Positions 28,156-37,866 are shown, numbered from the stretch's first letter. The stretch is DNA of 64,000 nt from Rhizobium sp. Leaf371 (GCF_001424045.1 NZ_LMQB01000027.1:215685-279684); one strand, 5' to 3'. Numbers and translations are program-made. The notes: generated by a model from the sequence alone, not told the origin.

Positions 28156-28551
28156 TTACGAACGCGGCGTCCAGGCGTCGTAGTCGCCGGTCACGCGCGG
28201 GCGCTCGCCGGACTTGGCCAGCGAACCCGGCGGGCGATAGGCCTGCGACGTGCCGGTCATGTTGACGCGGTGCGGCTTCTGCCATTCGCGGGCGGCGTAC
28301 GTCTCGTCGGCCGGGGAAATGTCCGTGCGGTGGTGCATCCAGCCGTGCCAGCCCGGCGGGATCGCCGTCGCCTCGGCATAGCCGTTATACATCACCCAGC
28401 GGCGGGTGCGGCCTTCGGAATCCTTGCCGCCTTCGTAATAGGTGTTGCCGAGCTCGTCCTGCCCGACCTTCTTGCCGAAGCGCCAGGTGTGGAACCGGGT
28501 CCCGATCGTCGAGCCGTTCCACCAGGTGAAAATCTGCAGAAAAGTCTTCAT
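28156..28551 (-). CDS. NADH:ubiquinone oxidoreductase NDUFA12-type subunit
   Basis: A 131-residue homologue of the mitochondrial complex I accessory subunit NDUFA12 (B17.2), present in alphaproteobacterial respiratory complex I and absent from Escherichia coli. Signatures are FFTWWNG-like FLQIFTWWNGSTIGTRFHT, GKKVGQDELGNTYYEGG, RRWVMYNGYAEATAIPPGWHGWMHH and the C-terminal Tyr/Pro region. The start at 28551 (MKTFLQ) follows AAGGACGG. It is encoded away from the nuo cluster and next to DUF2155 and aat, a conserved alphaproteobacterial linkage. Confidence 0.93.
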   Translation of the reverse strand: MKTFLQIFTWWNGSTIGTRFHTWRFGKKVGQDELGNTYYEGGKDSEGRTRRWVMYNGYAEATAIPPGWHGWMHHRTDISPADETYAAREWQKPHRVNMTGTSQAYRPPGSLAKSGERPRVTGDYDAWTPRS

Positions 28552-28674
28552 CGAACCGTCCTTGGACCGGCACACGAAAGCCGTGCGCGGATGCCTTATG
28601 ATTGCTTCTGCTTATGGCCTGCCGGGCCGGTCTTGTCCAGCCTGCGGGCGTGGCCGCACGGGTGTGTTTGCAGC

Positions 28675-29169
28675 CTACCGGGCGTCGGCCAGCACCTTTT
28701 CCATCTCCACCGTCGGCATGCCCCAGTCCTCCAGACCCGCACCGATCTTGGTGAAGCCATGGGCTTCGTAGAAGGCGATGGCGGGGACATTGTCGCTGAC
28801 GACCTCCACCCGCATGTGTCCGGCATAGGGAAAGCAGGTTTCGAGTTCGGCGAAGAGATCGCGCGCGATCCCCTGACGCTGGAACGCCGGCAGGACGTAG
28901 AGCTGGTGGAGGACGGCGGTCTCGTGCAGCGTCGGCGACATCGACGCGTAAGCCATTCCGCCGATACGCTTGCCGTCGTCGGCCACCACGAACTCGCTGT
29001 TCTTGCGCGCGAGGTTTGCCTTCAACGCCGCGACCGAATGCCACTTGGCCGTCATCTCCGCAACCTTGTCGGCCCCGTAGCGGGCGTCATAGGTCGCATG
29101 CGCCGTCTCGCCCAGAAGCGCGCTGATCGCGGCGAGGTCGCGCTCCGTGGCGGTGCGGACGAAGAACAT
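28675..29169 (-). CDS. GNAT family N-acetyltransferase
   Basis: A 164-residue acetyltransferase. The acetyl-CoA loop appears as LYVLPAFQRQGIARDLFAELE, followed by VEVVSDNVPAIAFYEAHGFTKIG, both typical of GNAT motifs A and B. The substrate cannot be predicted; small-molecule amines or protein N termini are typical. It ends 2 nt before... the gatB stop lies 2 nt further upstream on the same strand, so it is very probably co-transcribed with gatB. Confidence 0.83.
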   Translation of the reverse strand: MFFVRTATERDLAAISALLGETAHATYDARYGADKVAEMTAKWHSVAALKANLARKNSEFVVADDGKRIGGMAYASMSPTLHETAVLHQLYVLPAFQRQGIARDLFAELETCFPYAGHMRVEVVSDNVPAIAFYEAHGFTKIGAGLEDWGMPTVEMEKVLADAR

Positions 29170-29171
29170 GG

Positions 29172-30674
29172 CTATTCCTCAAGCCCGAGCTTCGCCTTGA
29201 CCAGCGCCTGCACGGCCTGCGGGTTCGCCTTGCCGCCGGTGGACTTCATCACCTGGCCGACGAACCAGCCGGCGAGCGAGGGCTTGGCCTGAACCTTCGC
29301 CACCTGATCCGGGTTGGCGGCGATGATCTCGTCCACGGCCTTTTCGATCGCACCCGTGTCGGTGACCTGCTTCATGCCGCGGGCCTCGACGATCTCGGCC
29401 GGGTCGCCGCCCTCGGCAAAGACGATCTCGAACAGTTCCTTGGCGAGCTTGCCGGAGATGACCTCGGACTTGATGAGATCGAGAATGCCGCCGAGCTGCG
29501 CCGGGGAAACCGGAGTCTCTTCAATGCCTTTGCCGGCTTTGTTCAAGGCGCCCAGCAGGTCGTTGATCACCCAGTTGGCCGCCGCCTTGCCGTCGCGGCC
29601 CGCGGCGACGGCTTCGAAATAGTCGGCAATCGCCTTTTCCGACACCAGAACGGAGGCGTCATAGATCGACAGGCCGAGATCGCGCACGAAGCGCTCCTTC
29701 TTGTCGTCCGGCAGTTCCGGCAGATCGACCCTCAATGCGGCGACGAAGGCCTCGTCGAATTCGAGCGGCAGAAGATCCGGGTCGGGGAAGTAGCGGTAAT
29801 CATGCGCATCTTCCTTGGAGCGCATGGAGCGCGTCTCGCCCTTGTTCGGGTCGAACAGGCGTGTCTCCTGGTCGATCTTGCCACCGTCTTCGAGAATCGC
29901 GATCTGGCGACGCGCCTCGTATTCGATGGACTGACCGATGAAACGGATGGAGTTGACGTTCTTGATCTCGCAGCGCGTGCCGAATGCGGCGCCGGGACGG
30001 CGCACGGAGACGTTGACGTCGGCGCGCATGGAGCCTTCGTCCATGTTGCCGTCGCAGGTGCCGAGATAGCGCACGATCGAGCGCAGCTTCGTCATATAGG
30101 CCTTCGCCTCGTCGGACGAGCGCATGTCGGGCTTCGACACGATCTCCATCAGCGCAACGCCCGAGCGGTTGAGATCGACATAAGACATCGTCGGGTGCTG
30201 GTCGTGCATCGACTTGCCGGCGTCCTGCTCGAGATGCAGGCGCTCGATGCCGATTTCGATGTCCTCGAAATTGCCCTGACGGTCGGGGCCGAGCGAGATG
30301 ACGATCTTGCCTTCGCCGACGATCGGATCCTTGAACTGCGAGATCTGGTAGCCCTGCGGCAGGTCGGGGTAAAAATAGTTCTTCCGGTCGAAGATCGAAC
30401 GATGGTTGATCTGCGCCTTCAGGCCGAGGCCGGTACGGACCGCCTGGCGAACGCATTCCTCGTTGATCACAGGCAGCATGCCCGGCATGGCCGCATCGAC
30501 CAGCGAGACGTTTGCGTTGGCCGCATTGCCGAAGGTCGTGGACGCGCCCGAAAAGAGTTTTGAATTGCTCGTGACCTGGGCGTGCACCTCCATGCCGACG
30601 ATCACTTCCCAATCGCCACTGGCGCCGGGGATGAAGCGTTTCGGATCGGGGGTACGGACGTCGACAAGGGTCAT
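29172..30674 (-). CDS. gatB: Aspartyl/glutamyl-tRNA amidotransferase subunit B
   Basis: A 500-residue subunit of GatCAB, which converts Glu-tRNA(Gln) and Asp-tRNA(Asn) to the amidated forms. It binds the misacylated tRNA and the ATP used for activation. Signatures are [61 protein letters not shown] and [14 protein letters not shown]. The C-terminal YqeY-like helical domain ends in [24 protein letters not shown]. The start at 30674 ([14 protein letters not shown]) suits the family. gatC and gatA lie about 3.4 kb away on the same strand, separated by glycosyltransferase genes on the opposite strand. Confidence 0.96.
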   Translation of the reverse strand: MTLVDVRTPDPKRFIPGASGDWEVIVGMEVHAQVTSNSKLFSGASTTFGNAANANVSLVDAAMPGMLPVINEECVRQAVRTGLGLKAQINHRSIFDRKNYFYPDLPQGYQISQFKDPIVGEGKIVISLGPDRQGNFEDIEIGIERLHLEQDAGKSMHDQHPTMSYVDLNRSGVALMEIVSKPDMRSSDEAKAYMTKLRSIVRYLGTCDGNMDEGSMRADVNVSVRRPGAAFGTRCEIKNVNSIRFIGQSIEYEARRQIAILEDGGKIDQETRLFDPNKGETRSMRSKEDAHDYRYFPDPDLLPLEFDEAFVAALRVDLPELPDDKKERFVRDLGLSIYDASVLVSEKAIADYFEAVAAGRDGKAAANWVINDLLGALNKAGKGIEETPVSPAQLGGILDLIKSEVISGKLAKELFEIVFAEGGDPAEIVEARGMKQVTDTGAIEKAVDEIIAANPDQVAKVQAKPSLAGWFVGQVMKSTGGKANPQAVQALVKAKLGLEE

Positions 30675-30786
30675 GGCAGCTCTCGGTTCTTTCGCAGGCG
30701 GACAGCCCGTTCGGTAAAACATCTATACCGGCGTTGCAAGGCTCGCAGCGTAGAGAGGGTCGCACGCGCGCCGCCATTCACCGCCA

Positions 30787-31326
30787 TCACGCGCCCGCGC
30801 CCGAGGCACCGTAGACGCCGTCCTCGCCCTCATCCGCGATAATCAGCGACTTCCTCAGACCGATCTGCTCGACATCGCGATCGAGCCGCGCGGCGTAGCG
30901 CGTCGAAAGCCAGGCGACGCGAAAGCCGCGCTTGGCAAAGAAGCCGAGGGCCGCCGCGTTGTCCACGTGGGTCGCAGCCTCGGCGACATCCGTTCCCTCG
31001 GAGAGAATCTCGGCCTCAAGCGCATCCATCAGGCGGGTCCCCACTCCCTGCCGCTGAAAGTCGGGACGAATCCAGAAATCCGTGATCGTGCCATCCGGTC
31101 GTTCGCAGGCGGCCCAGCCGATCACCATTCCCTCCGCTTCCGCAACGTGGATCCGGTACCAGCGCGTTCGTGCGAAGCCGAGAAAGGCGAAATGCGCAAT
31201 TTCCTGCATGGACACGCTGTCGGCTGTGGCGGCATCGACGCCGACAATCGCGCTTTCCCAGGCCGCAAGCCCGATATCGGCCAGCAGCGAAGCCTCGTCC
31301 TCCCGCGCAACCCGGATCGTCGTCAC
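30787..31326 (-). CDS. GNAT family N-acetyltransferase
   Basis: A 179-residue acetyltransferase with the acetyl-CoA motif FWIRPDFQRQGVGTRLMDALE, followed by AATHVDNAAALGFFAKRGFRVAW. The GTG at 31326 follows AGAGGAA with good spacing and gives VTTIRVAREDE, a normal GNAT start; an ORF extension to 31419 is compositionally poor. The substrate is unknown. It is divergent from the glycosyltransferase cluster. Confidence 0.78.
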   Translation of the reverse strand: MTTIRVAREDEASLLADIGLAAWESAIVGVDAATADSVSMQEIAHFAFLGFARTRWYRIHVAEAEGMVIGWAACERPDGTITDFWIRPDFQRQGVGTRLMDALEAEILSEGTDVAEAATHVDNAAALGFFAKRGFRVAWLSTRYAARLDRDVEQIGLRKSLIIADEGEDGVYGASGAGA

Positions 31327-31444
31327 GATCGCATTCCTCTGTTCCGCAAGCGGCCCTTTTCCGCGAGCTGCAAGTTTGCCATGCGCTCCGGGTGAACTCA
31401 AGGCGGGCGCAGCTGACATAAAAGCTTTATGAAACCACCCTAAT

Positions 31445-32326
31445 ATGACCTTCGAAAACGTCCGTCATTCCGATCGGCGTCGCTTTTCCGTGATTGCCGA
31501 TATCGAGACGTTCATGCGGGCCATCCCATCCTCTGCGCAGCCTCCGGTCGCCAGCATCGTCGTTCCCATGAAGAACGAGGCCGGGAACGTGGATCTGCTC
31601 GTGGCCGAAATCGAGCACGCCTGTCGCGACATGGCCTTCGAGGCGATCTTCGTGGACGACGGCTCGACGGATGCGACGCGGACGCAAGTCCTTGCCGCCA
31701 TGGCGAGCCGCCCGTGGCTGCGGCTCATCGTTCACGCCCGCTCGGGCGGGCAATCGGCGGCCGTCCATTCCGGCGTTCTGGCCGCCCGCGCGGCGCTCGT
31801 CTGCACGCTCGACGGCGACGGACAGAACCCTCCGTCCGAAATCCCGCATCTTCTGGCGCCCTTTCTCGTGCCCGGCCGCCCGGAGATGCTGGGGCTGGTG
31901 GCGGGACAGCGCGTGAACCGGGCCGATACGCTGTCGAAGCGCGTCGCGTCGCGCCTTGCAAACGGCATCCGCGCCAGCGTCCTTTCCGACGCCACGCTGG
32001 ACACCGGCTGCGGGCTCAAGGCCTTCCGGCGCGATGTCTTTCTGGCGCTGCCGTTCTTCAACCATATGCATCGCTACCTGCCGGCGCTGGTGGCCGCGCA
32101 GGGGTTTACGCTGGCCCATGTCGATGTTGCACATCGACCGCGCCATGCGGGGGCCTCGAACTACACCAATCTGCAACGCGCGCTGGTCGGGCTCCATGAT
32201 CTCGTCGGCGTCGCCTGGCTGATCCGGCGCCGCAAGACCGTACAGCCCGAAGAACAAGGCGCTCTTTCATGCATGACATTCTCGTCTTCTTCGGAATCGA
32301 TTCCGCGACGGATCTCGCTTGGCTGA
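31445..32326 (+). CDS. Family 2 glycosyltransferase (polyprenyl-phosphate sugar synthase-like)
   Basis: A 293-residue GT2 enzyme of the DPM1/ArnC type. The GT-A fold has VASIVVPMKNEAGNVDLLV, the nucleotide-sugar motif FVDDGSTDATR, LDGDGQNPPSEIP and the acceptor-side DTGCGLKAFRRDVF with HRYLPAL. No C-terminal membrane helices are present, unlike ArnC, so it may act peripherally. Such enzymes load a sugar onto a polyprenyl phosphate that a periplasmic GT-C enzyme then uses; the GT39 gene two positions on is the likely partner. In rhizobia RgtE plays this role for galacturonic acid; assignment to that sugar is inference. Start 31445 is uncertain (31514 also possible). Its 3' end overlaps the next gene by 58 nt. 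Confidence 0.82.
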   Translation: MTFENVRHSDRRRFSVIADIETFMRAIPSSAQPPVASIVVPMKNEAGNVDLLVAEIEHACRDMAFEAIFVDDGSTDATRTQVLAAMASRPWLRLIVHARSGGQSAAVHSGVLAARAALVCTLDGDGQNPPSEIPHLLAPFLVPGRPEMLGLVAGQRVNRADTLSKRVASRLANGIRASVLSDATLDTGCGLKAFRRDVFLALPFFNHMHRYLPALVAAQGFTLAHVDVAHRPRHAGASNYTNLQRALVGLHDLVGVAWLIRRRKTVQPEEQGALSCMTFSSSSESIPRRISLG

Positions 32327-32598
32327 TCGTGGGTCTGTTTGCGCAGACCATGTTCTCGCTGCGCTTCATCATCCAGTGGCTGAGTTCCGAGAAGGAGAAG
32401 CGCTCGGTCATTCCGCACGCCTTCTGGTGGTTCTCGCTGTTCGGCGGCCTGACGCTGCTGGCCTACGGCCTTCATCGCCGCGAACCCGTGCTGATTCTCG
32501 GGCAAGCCATGGGCGTGGTGATCTATGCGCGCAACATCGTCCTCATCCACCGCAGTCACCGCGACGAGACCGGGCAAGCGCTTGCCCTGAAGCCATAA
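32269..32598 (+). CDS. LAB_N (lipid A biosynthesis N-terminal) domain membrane protein
   Basis: A 109-residue membrane protein with three hydrophobic helices and the LAB_N signature FAQTMFSLRFIIQWLSSEKEKRSVIP, AFWWFSLFGGLTLLAYG and GQAMGVVIYARNIVLI. This domain occurs at the N terminus of some lipid-A-disaccharide synthases and as a stand-alone protein between GT2 and GT39 genes, as here; it resembles small sugar-transporter-like proteins. A role in flipping or presenting the polyprenyl-linked sugar is plausible but unproven. It overlaps the GT2 gene by 58 nt and lies 13 nt before the GT39 gene. Confidence 0.85.
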   Translation: MHDILVFFGIDSATDLAWLIVGLFAQTMFSLRFIIQWLSSEKEKRSVIPHAFWWFSLFGGLTLLAYGLHRREPVLILGQAMGVVIYARNIVLIHRSHRDETGQALALKP

Positions 32599-32611
32599 TG
32601 CACCACACTCG

Positions 32612-34099
32612 ATGACGCAGAACCGCGCCATTCTCCTGATCGTCGCGCTGACGGCCTATCGCGTCCTGCTGTTGGCCTTCGACCGGACCGACCTCTTCGT
32701 CGACGAGGCGCAATACTGGATGTGGTCGCGCGATCTCGCCTTTGGCTATTTCTCGAAACCGCCGATGATCGCCTGGGTGATCCACCTGACGACGGCGCTG
32801 GGCGGATCGGACGGCCGCTTCTGGATCCGGCTTTCCTCGCCCCTCGTGCACGGGGCCACGGCCGCGATCGTCATGGCCTTTGCGAGGGCCGTCACGGGCT
32901 CGCCGCGGATCGCCGCCTGGTCGGGTGCAAGCTTCGTCACCCTGCCGGGGGTCGCGCTCTCCTCGGTGTTCGTCTCGACCGATACGATCCTGCTGTTCTT
33001 CTATGCTCTCGCCACCCTCGCCGCGGCCCGCTTGAGCCTCCACCCCGCTGCGCGAAGGCCCACGCCCGCAGCCAGCGACGATCCGGTCAACGGACCTCGC
33101 CCGGCCGTGGGTATTGCCCTCGCCATCGGGCTCGGCCTCGCGATCGGGCTCGGTCTGTTGTCGAAATACGCGATGCTCTATTTCGCGGCCACGGCTGCCC
33201 TCGCCGCGGTGGTCGTGCCGCACGCGCGGATGCGCCGGCAGCATGCAGCCATCACCGGGCTGGTGGCGTGTCTGACGGTTCTGCCGAACCTCCTGTGGAA
33301 TGCGCGGCATGGCGGAGCGACCTTCCGGCACACCTCCGACAATATCGGTTGGACCGGCCCTTATTTTCATGCCGATCGGGCGGTGGAGTTCTTTGCCGCG
33401 CAGTTCGGCGTGGTCGGCCCGGTCGTGTTTGCAGCCATGATCGCTGCCGTGAGCTTCGTTCTGCGCGGTCGCGCCGGTCCTTCGGATCGCCACCTCGCGC
33501 TCCTCTCATGGCCGATCGTCGGTCTGCTCGTCGTGCAGGCGCTGATGTCTCGCGCCTATGCGAACTGGGCGGCAACGGCCTATGTGGCCGGCGTGGTTCT
33601 CGCGATTGCATATCTGGATGCAAACTGGAAGAAAGGGTTGCGGATCAGCCTCGCCGTCAACGGTTCGGTTGCCCTCGCGCTTCCTCTCCTCTGCGCCTTT
33701 CCGCAAACGCACCTTCCGGGGCAGCCACCCATCCTCAACCGCTACCTCGGGCGCAGCGCGCTGAGCCTGTCCCTGGCAGCGCAGGCCCGGGCGGAAGGGC
33801 TGACGACGATCGTGGCGGACAACCGCGATATTCTCGCGGATCTCGTCTACACCCTGCGTGGTTCGGAGATCGCGGTTCGGGCTCGGCCGACGGGCACGGC
33901 GCCGCGCAACAGCCATGAGCAGGACATGACGTACGATCCCTCACGGGATGCTGCGCGCGTCCTGCTGGTCGCAGAGGTGCCCCTCGCCTGCCCGTTCGAC
34001 ACGCCTGTGGCTCTGCCGCCCATCCGACAGGAGAACGGGTTCATGGCGAACCGCGCTCTGCTGCCCTATGCCGTGGACGGCAGGTGCCTCACGCCCTGA
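32612..34099 (+). CDS. Family 39/83 glycosyltransferase, ArnT/RgtD-like membrane protein
   Basis: A 495-residue polytopic GT-C enzyme with about ten hydrophobic segments. The first periplasmic loop carries the acidic motif DLFVDEAQYWMWSRDLAFGYFSKPPMIAW, which holds the catalytic Asp/Glu in ArnT and protein mannosyltransferases. The C-terminal 130 residues are soluble and probably periplasmic. It should transfer a sugar from a polyprenyl phosphate to lipid A or LPS core. With the preceding GT2 and LAB_N genes it forms a complete donor-making and transfer unit. Which sugar (aminoarabinose, galactosamine or galacturonic acid) cannot be read from sequence. It is convergent with gatA, 19 nt apart. 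Confidence 0.82.
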   Translation: MTQNRAILLIVALTAYRVLLLAFDRTDLFVDEAQYWMWSRDLAFGYFSKPPMIAWVIHLTTALGGSDGRFWIRLSSPLVHGATAAIVMAFARAVTGSPRIAAWSGASFVTLPGVALSSVFVSTDTILLFFYALATLAAARLSLHPAARRPTPAASDDPVNGPRPAVGIALAIGLGLAIGLGLLSKYAMLYFAATAALAAVVVPHARMRRQHAAITGLVACLTVLPNLLWNARHGGATFRHTSDNIGWTGPYFHADRAVEFFAAQFGVVGPVVFAAMIAAVSFVLRGRAGPSDRHLALLSWPIVGLLVVQALMSRAYANWAATAYVAGVVLAIAYLDANWKKGLRISLAVNGSVALALPLLCAFPQTHLPGQPPILNRYLGRSALSLSLAAQARAEGLTTIVADNRDILADLVYTLRGSEIAVRARPTGTAPRNSHEQDMTYDPSRDAARVLLVAEVPLACPFDTPVALPPIRQENGFMANRALLPYAVDGRCLTP

Positions 34100-34118
34100 C
34101 GTCGTCAGCGCTCGCTCG

Positions 34119-35600
34119 TCACCACCACTTCGACGGCGAAAAGCGTCCGGCCGCCTGCTCGATGACATGCGCCGTCTTGAACAGCGTTTCCTCCTCGAAC
34201 GGCTTGCCGATCAGCTGGAGGCCGAGGGGCAGGCCCTTGGCGTCGAGGCCGGCGGGAACCGCGATGCCCGGCAGGCCTGCCATGTTCACCGTCACGGTGA
34301 AGATGTCGTTGAGGTACATCTTCACCGGATCGGCCGCGAGCTCCTGGTCGGCAATGCCGAAGGCGGAGGACGGCGTTGCCGGTGTGAGGATCGCATCGAC
34401 GCCGGCGTGGAAGGCTGTCTCGAAGTCACGCTTGATCAGCGTGCGGACCTTCTGGGCGCGCAGGTAATAGGCGTCGTAATAGCCGGCCGAGAGCACATAG
34501 GTGCCGATCATGATACGGCGCTTGACCTCCTGGCCGAAGCCGGCGGCGCGTGTCTGCTCGTACATGTCGGCAATGTCCTTGCCGTCGACGCGCAGACCGT
34601 AGCGCACGCCATCATAACGCGCGAGATTGGAGGACGCCTCGGCCGGCGCGACGATGTAATAGGCCGGCAGCGCGTATTTCGTGTGCGGCAAGGAGATATC
34701 GACGATCTCGGCACCGGCATCTTTCAGCCAGGCGATGCCCTGGCGCCAGAGCGCCTCGATCTCTTCCGGCATGCCTTCGACGCGATATTCGGCGGGAATG
34801 CCGATCTTCATGCCCTTGAGCGAGCCGCCCAGAGCTTTTTCGTAGTCCGGCACCGGCAGATCGACCGAGGTCGTGTCCTTGGCATCGACGCTCGCCATGG
34901 ATTTCAGCAGGATCGCCGCATCGCGCACGTCGCGGGCGATCGGGCCGGCCTGGTCGAGCGAGGAGGCGAAGGCGACGATGCCCCAGCGCGAGCAGCGGCC
35001 ATAGGTCGGCTTGATACCGACCGTGCCGGTAAAGGCCGCCGGCTGGCGGATCGAGCCGCCGGTATCGGTGGCCGTGGCACCGGCGCAGAGAAACGCCGCA
35101 ACGGCTGCCGCCGAACCGCCCGACGAGCCGCCCGGCACCAGATCGGCATTGGAGCCGTTGGCGCGCCAGGGGTTCTTCACTGGGCCGTAATAGGAGCTTT
35201 CGTTGGAGGAGCCCATGGCGAACTCGTCCATGTTGAGCTTGCCGAGCATGACGGCGCCGTCGTTCCAGAGGTTCTGGGTGACGGTCGATTCGTAGCGCGG
35301 CTCGAACCCGTCGAGAATGTGGCTGCAGGCCTGCGTGTGCACGCCCTCGGTGCCGAACAGGTCCTTGATGCCGAGCGGGATGCCTTCCAGCGCGCCGGCC
35401 TTGCCGGCCGACAGCCGCGCGTCGGAGGCCTTGGCCATTGCGCGCGCCTTGTCCGGCGTCACCTTGATATAGGCGTTGAGAGCCCCGTTCGCCGCGTCGA
35501 TGGCGGAGAGATAGGCGTCGGTCAGTTCGACGGCCGTGATGTCGCGGGCGGCCAGACGGTCGCGGGCTTCGGCGATGGTGAGGTGGGTGAGTTCGGTCAT
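34119..35600 (-). CDS. gatA: Aspartyl/glutamyl-tRNA amidotransferase subunit A
   Basis: A 493-residue amidase-signature glutaminase that supplies ammonia to GatB. The Ser-cisSer-Lys triad is complete: Lys79 ([10 protein letters not shown]), cis-Ser159 within GGSSGGS (157-163) and nucleophile Ser183 ([11 protein letters not shown]). The remaining family sequence is intact to FSPSKWW. It lies 69 nt downstream of gatC on the same strand, the normal gatCA operon; gatB lies further downstream, separated by the opposite-strand glycosyltransferase cluster and a GNAT gene. Confidence 0.97.
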   Translation of the reverse strand: MTELTHLTIAEARDRLAARDITAVELTDAYLSAIDAANGALNAYIKVTPDKARAMAKASDARLSAGKAGALEGIPLGIKDLFGTEGVHTQACSHILDGFEPRYESTVTQNLWNDGAVMLGKLNMDEFAMGSSNESSYYGPVKNPWRANGSNADLVPGGSSGGSAAAVAAFLCAGATATDTGGSIRQPAAFTGTVGIKPTYGRCSRWGIVAFASSLDQAGPIARDVRDAAILLKSMASVDAKDTTSVDLPVPDYEKALGGSLKGMKIGIPAEYRVEGMPEEIEALWRQGIAWLKDAGAEIVDISLPHTKYALPAYYIVAPAEASSNLARYDGVRYGLRVDGKDIADMYEQTRAAGFGQEVKRRIMIGTYVLSAGYYDAYYLRAQKVRTLIKRDFETAFHAGVDAILTPATPSSAFGIADQELAADPVKMYLNDIFTVTVNMAGLPGIAVPAGLDAKGLPLGLQLIGKPFEEETLFKTAHVIEQAAGRFSPSKWW

Positions 35601-35669
35601 GGCGGACGGGACTTTCGGAAAACGACAGACGGGCGAAACGGTCTTCAGCGCGGGCGAGGGACGATCGGT

Positions 35670-35957
35670 CTATTCGACGACCTTCGGCACGAGGAAGAAG
35701 TTCCGGTCGGAATTCGGCGCATTGGCGACGATGTCGTCGGCCTTGTCGCCGTCCGTCACGATGTCCTCGCGCTTCTTCATCGCCATCGGCGTGACGGAGG
35801 TCATGGGTTCGACGCCGGAGACGTCGACCTCGCCGAGCTGTTCGACGAAGCCGAGAATCGCATTCAGCTCGCCGGTCATGCGGTTGGCATCGTCTTCACT
35901 GACGGCGATGCGGGCAAGATGCGCGACGCGCTTGACGGTGGCGAGATCGACGGACAT
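35670..35957 (-). CDS. gatC: Aspartyl/glutamyl-tRNA amidotransferase subunit C
   Basis: A 95-residue small subunit that stabilises the GatA-GatB pair. Family features are [49 protein letters not shown], and a C-terminal [21 protein letters not shown]. The ATG at 35957 gives the usual length; the frame remains open to 36020. It is first in the gatCA operon. Confidence 0.96.
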   Translation of the reverse strand: MSVDLATVKRVAHLARIAVSEDDANRMTGELNAILGFVEQLGEVDVSGVEPMTSVTPMAMKKREDIVTDGDKADDIVANAPNSDRNFFLVPKVVE

Positions 35958-36056
35958 GGCGGACTCCGGGCCTGACGGGAAACGATCCCCCGCTATACTG
36001 ACCACGACGGATGCGCGCAACGGGGGATTAGGGCCAAGTCCGCCTTGCCGGCCGGA

Positions 36057-36761
36057 TCAGACCGTGACGACGCCGCCAACGGAGGGAACTTCGACCTTCG
36101 TGTTGGCCGGCTCCATCGCGGCGACGAAGAGATCCGGGGTCTGGTCGACGATGGCGAACGAGCCGTAGTGGCAGGGCAGCACGGTCGCGAACTTGAAGTA
36201 GCGCTGGCAGGCGAGCGCGGCGACGGCGCCGCCCATCGTAAAGCGATCGCCGATCGGCACGAGGCCGATATCGGGCTGGTGCAGTTCCTGGATCAGCGCC
36301 ATGTCCGAGAAGATGTCGGTGTCGCCCATATGGTAGAGCGTCGGGGCATCGTCGAAATGCAGCACGAGGCCGTTGGCATTGCCGAGCGAATGCGAAACGC
36401 CGTCCTCGGTGATCTGAGCCGAGGAATGCAGGGCGTTGACGAAGGTCGAGGAAAATCCCTTGAGATGGATCGTGCCGCCGGTATTGCCCATTTCGAGCGC
36501 GGAGACGCCCCGCGAGCCGAGCCATGTCGCGAGATCCGCATTGGCGACGACGGTCGCGCCGGTTTCCTTGGCGAGCGCGATCGTGTCCCCCACATGGTCG
36601 CCATGGCCGTGGGTGAGCAGGATATAGTCGAGGCCGGCGGCCGCGTCCTTCCGGGTCGATTCGTCGAAGGACGGGTTGCCCGTGAAGAACGGGTCGATCA
36701 GGATCTTGGCCTTTGTGGTTTCGATGTGGAAAGCGGAATGGCCGAGCCATTTGATCTTCAT
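36057..36761 (-). CDS. Metal-dependent hydrolase, UPF0173 family (metallo-beta-lactamase fold)
   Basis: A 234-residue enzyme of the beta-lactamase-like fold. The metal-binding HGHGDH motif is at residues 51-56, with further ligands likely in ALHSS, MGDTDIF and LPCHYGSF. The UPF0173 start [15 protein letters not shown] is exact. The substrate is unknown; related proteins are annotated only as hydrolases. AGGAGA lies 6 nt before the ATG at 36761. It is divergent from ruvX and upstream of gatC on the same strand with a 99-nt gap. Confidence 0.9.
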   Translation of the reverse strand: MKIKWLGHSAFHIETTKAKILIDPFFTGNPSFDESTRKDAAAGLDYILLTHGHGDHVGDTIALAKETGATVVANADLATWLGSRGVSALEMGNTGGTIHLKGFSSTFVNALHSSAQITEDGVSHSLGNANGLVLHFDDAPTLYHMGDTDIFSDMALIQELHQPDIGLVPIGDRFTMGGAVAALACQRYFKFATVLPCHYGSFAIVDQTPDLFVAAMEPANTKVEVPSVGGVVTV

Positions 36762-36892
36762 GACATATCTCCTGTCATCGCGTGCAGGCGCGCCCTGACC
36801 ACCCGTACGCAAAACCGCGCTGGTGAAATCGGTGCCCGCGGAGCATATGGAACATCGACAGGCAAAGACAAAGGCCGACGGAGAGGATTTCC

Positions 36893-37384
36893 ATGAGCGT
36901 GATGACCATCGAGGAACTTGCGAACGCATTGCCGCCGCGTGGCGCGGTCGCCGGGCTCGACCTCGGCACGAAGACCATCGGCCTTTCGGTCTCGGACCTC
37001 GGCCGGGGGCTGGCAACGCCGCGAACCGTCATCAAGCGCGTCAAGTTCACCATCGATGCGGACGTGCTGCTGGCCTTTGCCGACAAGGAGAAGATCGCCG
37101 CCTTCATCATCGGCCTGCCGGTCAACATGGATGGATCGCATGGGCCGCGCGCCCAGGCGACGCGCGCTTTCGTGCGCAACATGGAGCAGAAGACCGCCCT
37201 GCCCTTCGTCTATTGGGACGAGCGGCTTTCGACGGTGGCCGCCGAGCGGACGCTGATCGAGATGGACGTCTCCCGCGCCAAGCGGGCGGAGCGCATCGAT
37301 TCGGCGGCCGCGTCCTTCATTCTTCAGGGCGCGCTGGACAGGCTGACGTCGCTTGCACGGGCTGCGGCTTCAGCGGACGACTGA
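36893..37384 (+). CDS. ruvX: Putative pre-16S rRNA nuclease / Holliday-junction resolvase fold (RuvX/YqgF)
   Basis: A 163-residue RNase H-fold protein. The catalytic Asp23 is in [48 protein letters not shown] and the final Asp in [12 protein letters not shown] complete the family pattern. In Escherichia coli the protein matures the 5' end of 16S rRNA; a Holliday-junction role was originally proposed. Its last 61 nt overlap the 3' end of the convergent small membrane gene. Confidence 0.93.
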   Translation: MSVMTIEELANALPPRGAVAGLDLGTKTIGLSVSDLGRGLATPRTVIKRVKFTIDADVLLAFADKEKIAAFIIGLPVNMDGSHGPRAQATRAFVRNMEQKTALPFVYWDERLSTVAAERTLIEMDVSRAKRAERIDSAAASFILQGALDRLTSLARAAASADD

Positions 37385-37659
37385 GCCCTGCGGTTTCGGT
37401 ACCAGGCGAGAATGGCCTTGCGCTTGCGGAGCGCGACGAGGCCGAAGACGATGAAGCTGTCGAAGATCATGGCGCGGGCGACGAGCGGCGGGATGGACTT
37501 CGGGTCGATACCGAGCACGTTGCCGTAGATCTGGAACACCAGATCGTTCGCCTCGCGCGAGAGCATGAAGATCCCGAAATTGATGTCATTGTAGGAGAGC
37601 GTGTACCAGCTCGTCAGGAACAGGACGGGCCCACCCCACAAGATCAGAAGCCATTTCAT
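37324..37659 (-). CDS. Small membrane protein, DUF6105-like
   Basis: A 111-residue inner-membrane protein with an N-terminal helix ([21 protein letters not shown]) and a second helix near residues 62-77 ([17 protein letters not shown]), followed by a basic and then Ala/Ser-rich tail. The pattern [23 protein letters not shown] is the conserved part in rhizobial homologues. Its function is unknown. The ATG overlaps the stop of a 57-codon membrane gene by ATGA, so the two are coupled. It converges with ruvX and overlaps it by 61 nt. Confidence 0.75.
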   Translation of the reverse strand: MKWLLILWGGPVLFLTSWYTLSYNDINFGIFMLSREANDLVFQIYGNVLGIDPKSIPPLVARAMIFDSFIVFGLVALRKRKAILAWYRNRRAQSSAEAAARASDVSLSSAP

Positions 37660-37829
37660 GCCCGGTCTCCCTTCAAGAATGCCGCGCCGCGGGCTTTCCA
37701 CGCAGCGACCGTGGCCAGCACTCGCGCAGCGACGACGCAGACGAGCAGGACGAGCGCCGGTATGGCCACGTCCAGCGTGACGGCTGCGAAGATCGACATG
37801 GGAATGAACGTCAGGACTGCGCGCATCAT
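37656..37829 (-). CDS. 57-residue membrane protein coupled to the DUF6105-like gene
   Basis: A short ORF with two tandem ATG codons, beginning MMRAVLTFIPMSIFAAV and continuing with a second hydrophobic stretch (VAIPALVLLVCVVAARVLATV) and a basic end. It predicts one long or two short membrane helices. Its TGA overlaps the ATG of the next gene (ATGA), which supports translation. The sequence AAGGGAGA inside its last codons is the ribosome site of that next gene. No family is recognised. It is easily missed because of its size. Confidence 0.6.
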   Translation of the reverse strand: MMRAVLTFIPMSIFAAVTLDVAIPALVLLVCVVAARVLATVAAWKARGAAFLKGDRA

Positions 37830-37866
37830 GCGGGCTCCGTGCGGCTACGATAACCAACACATGGAT

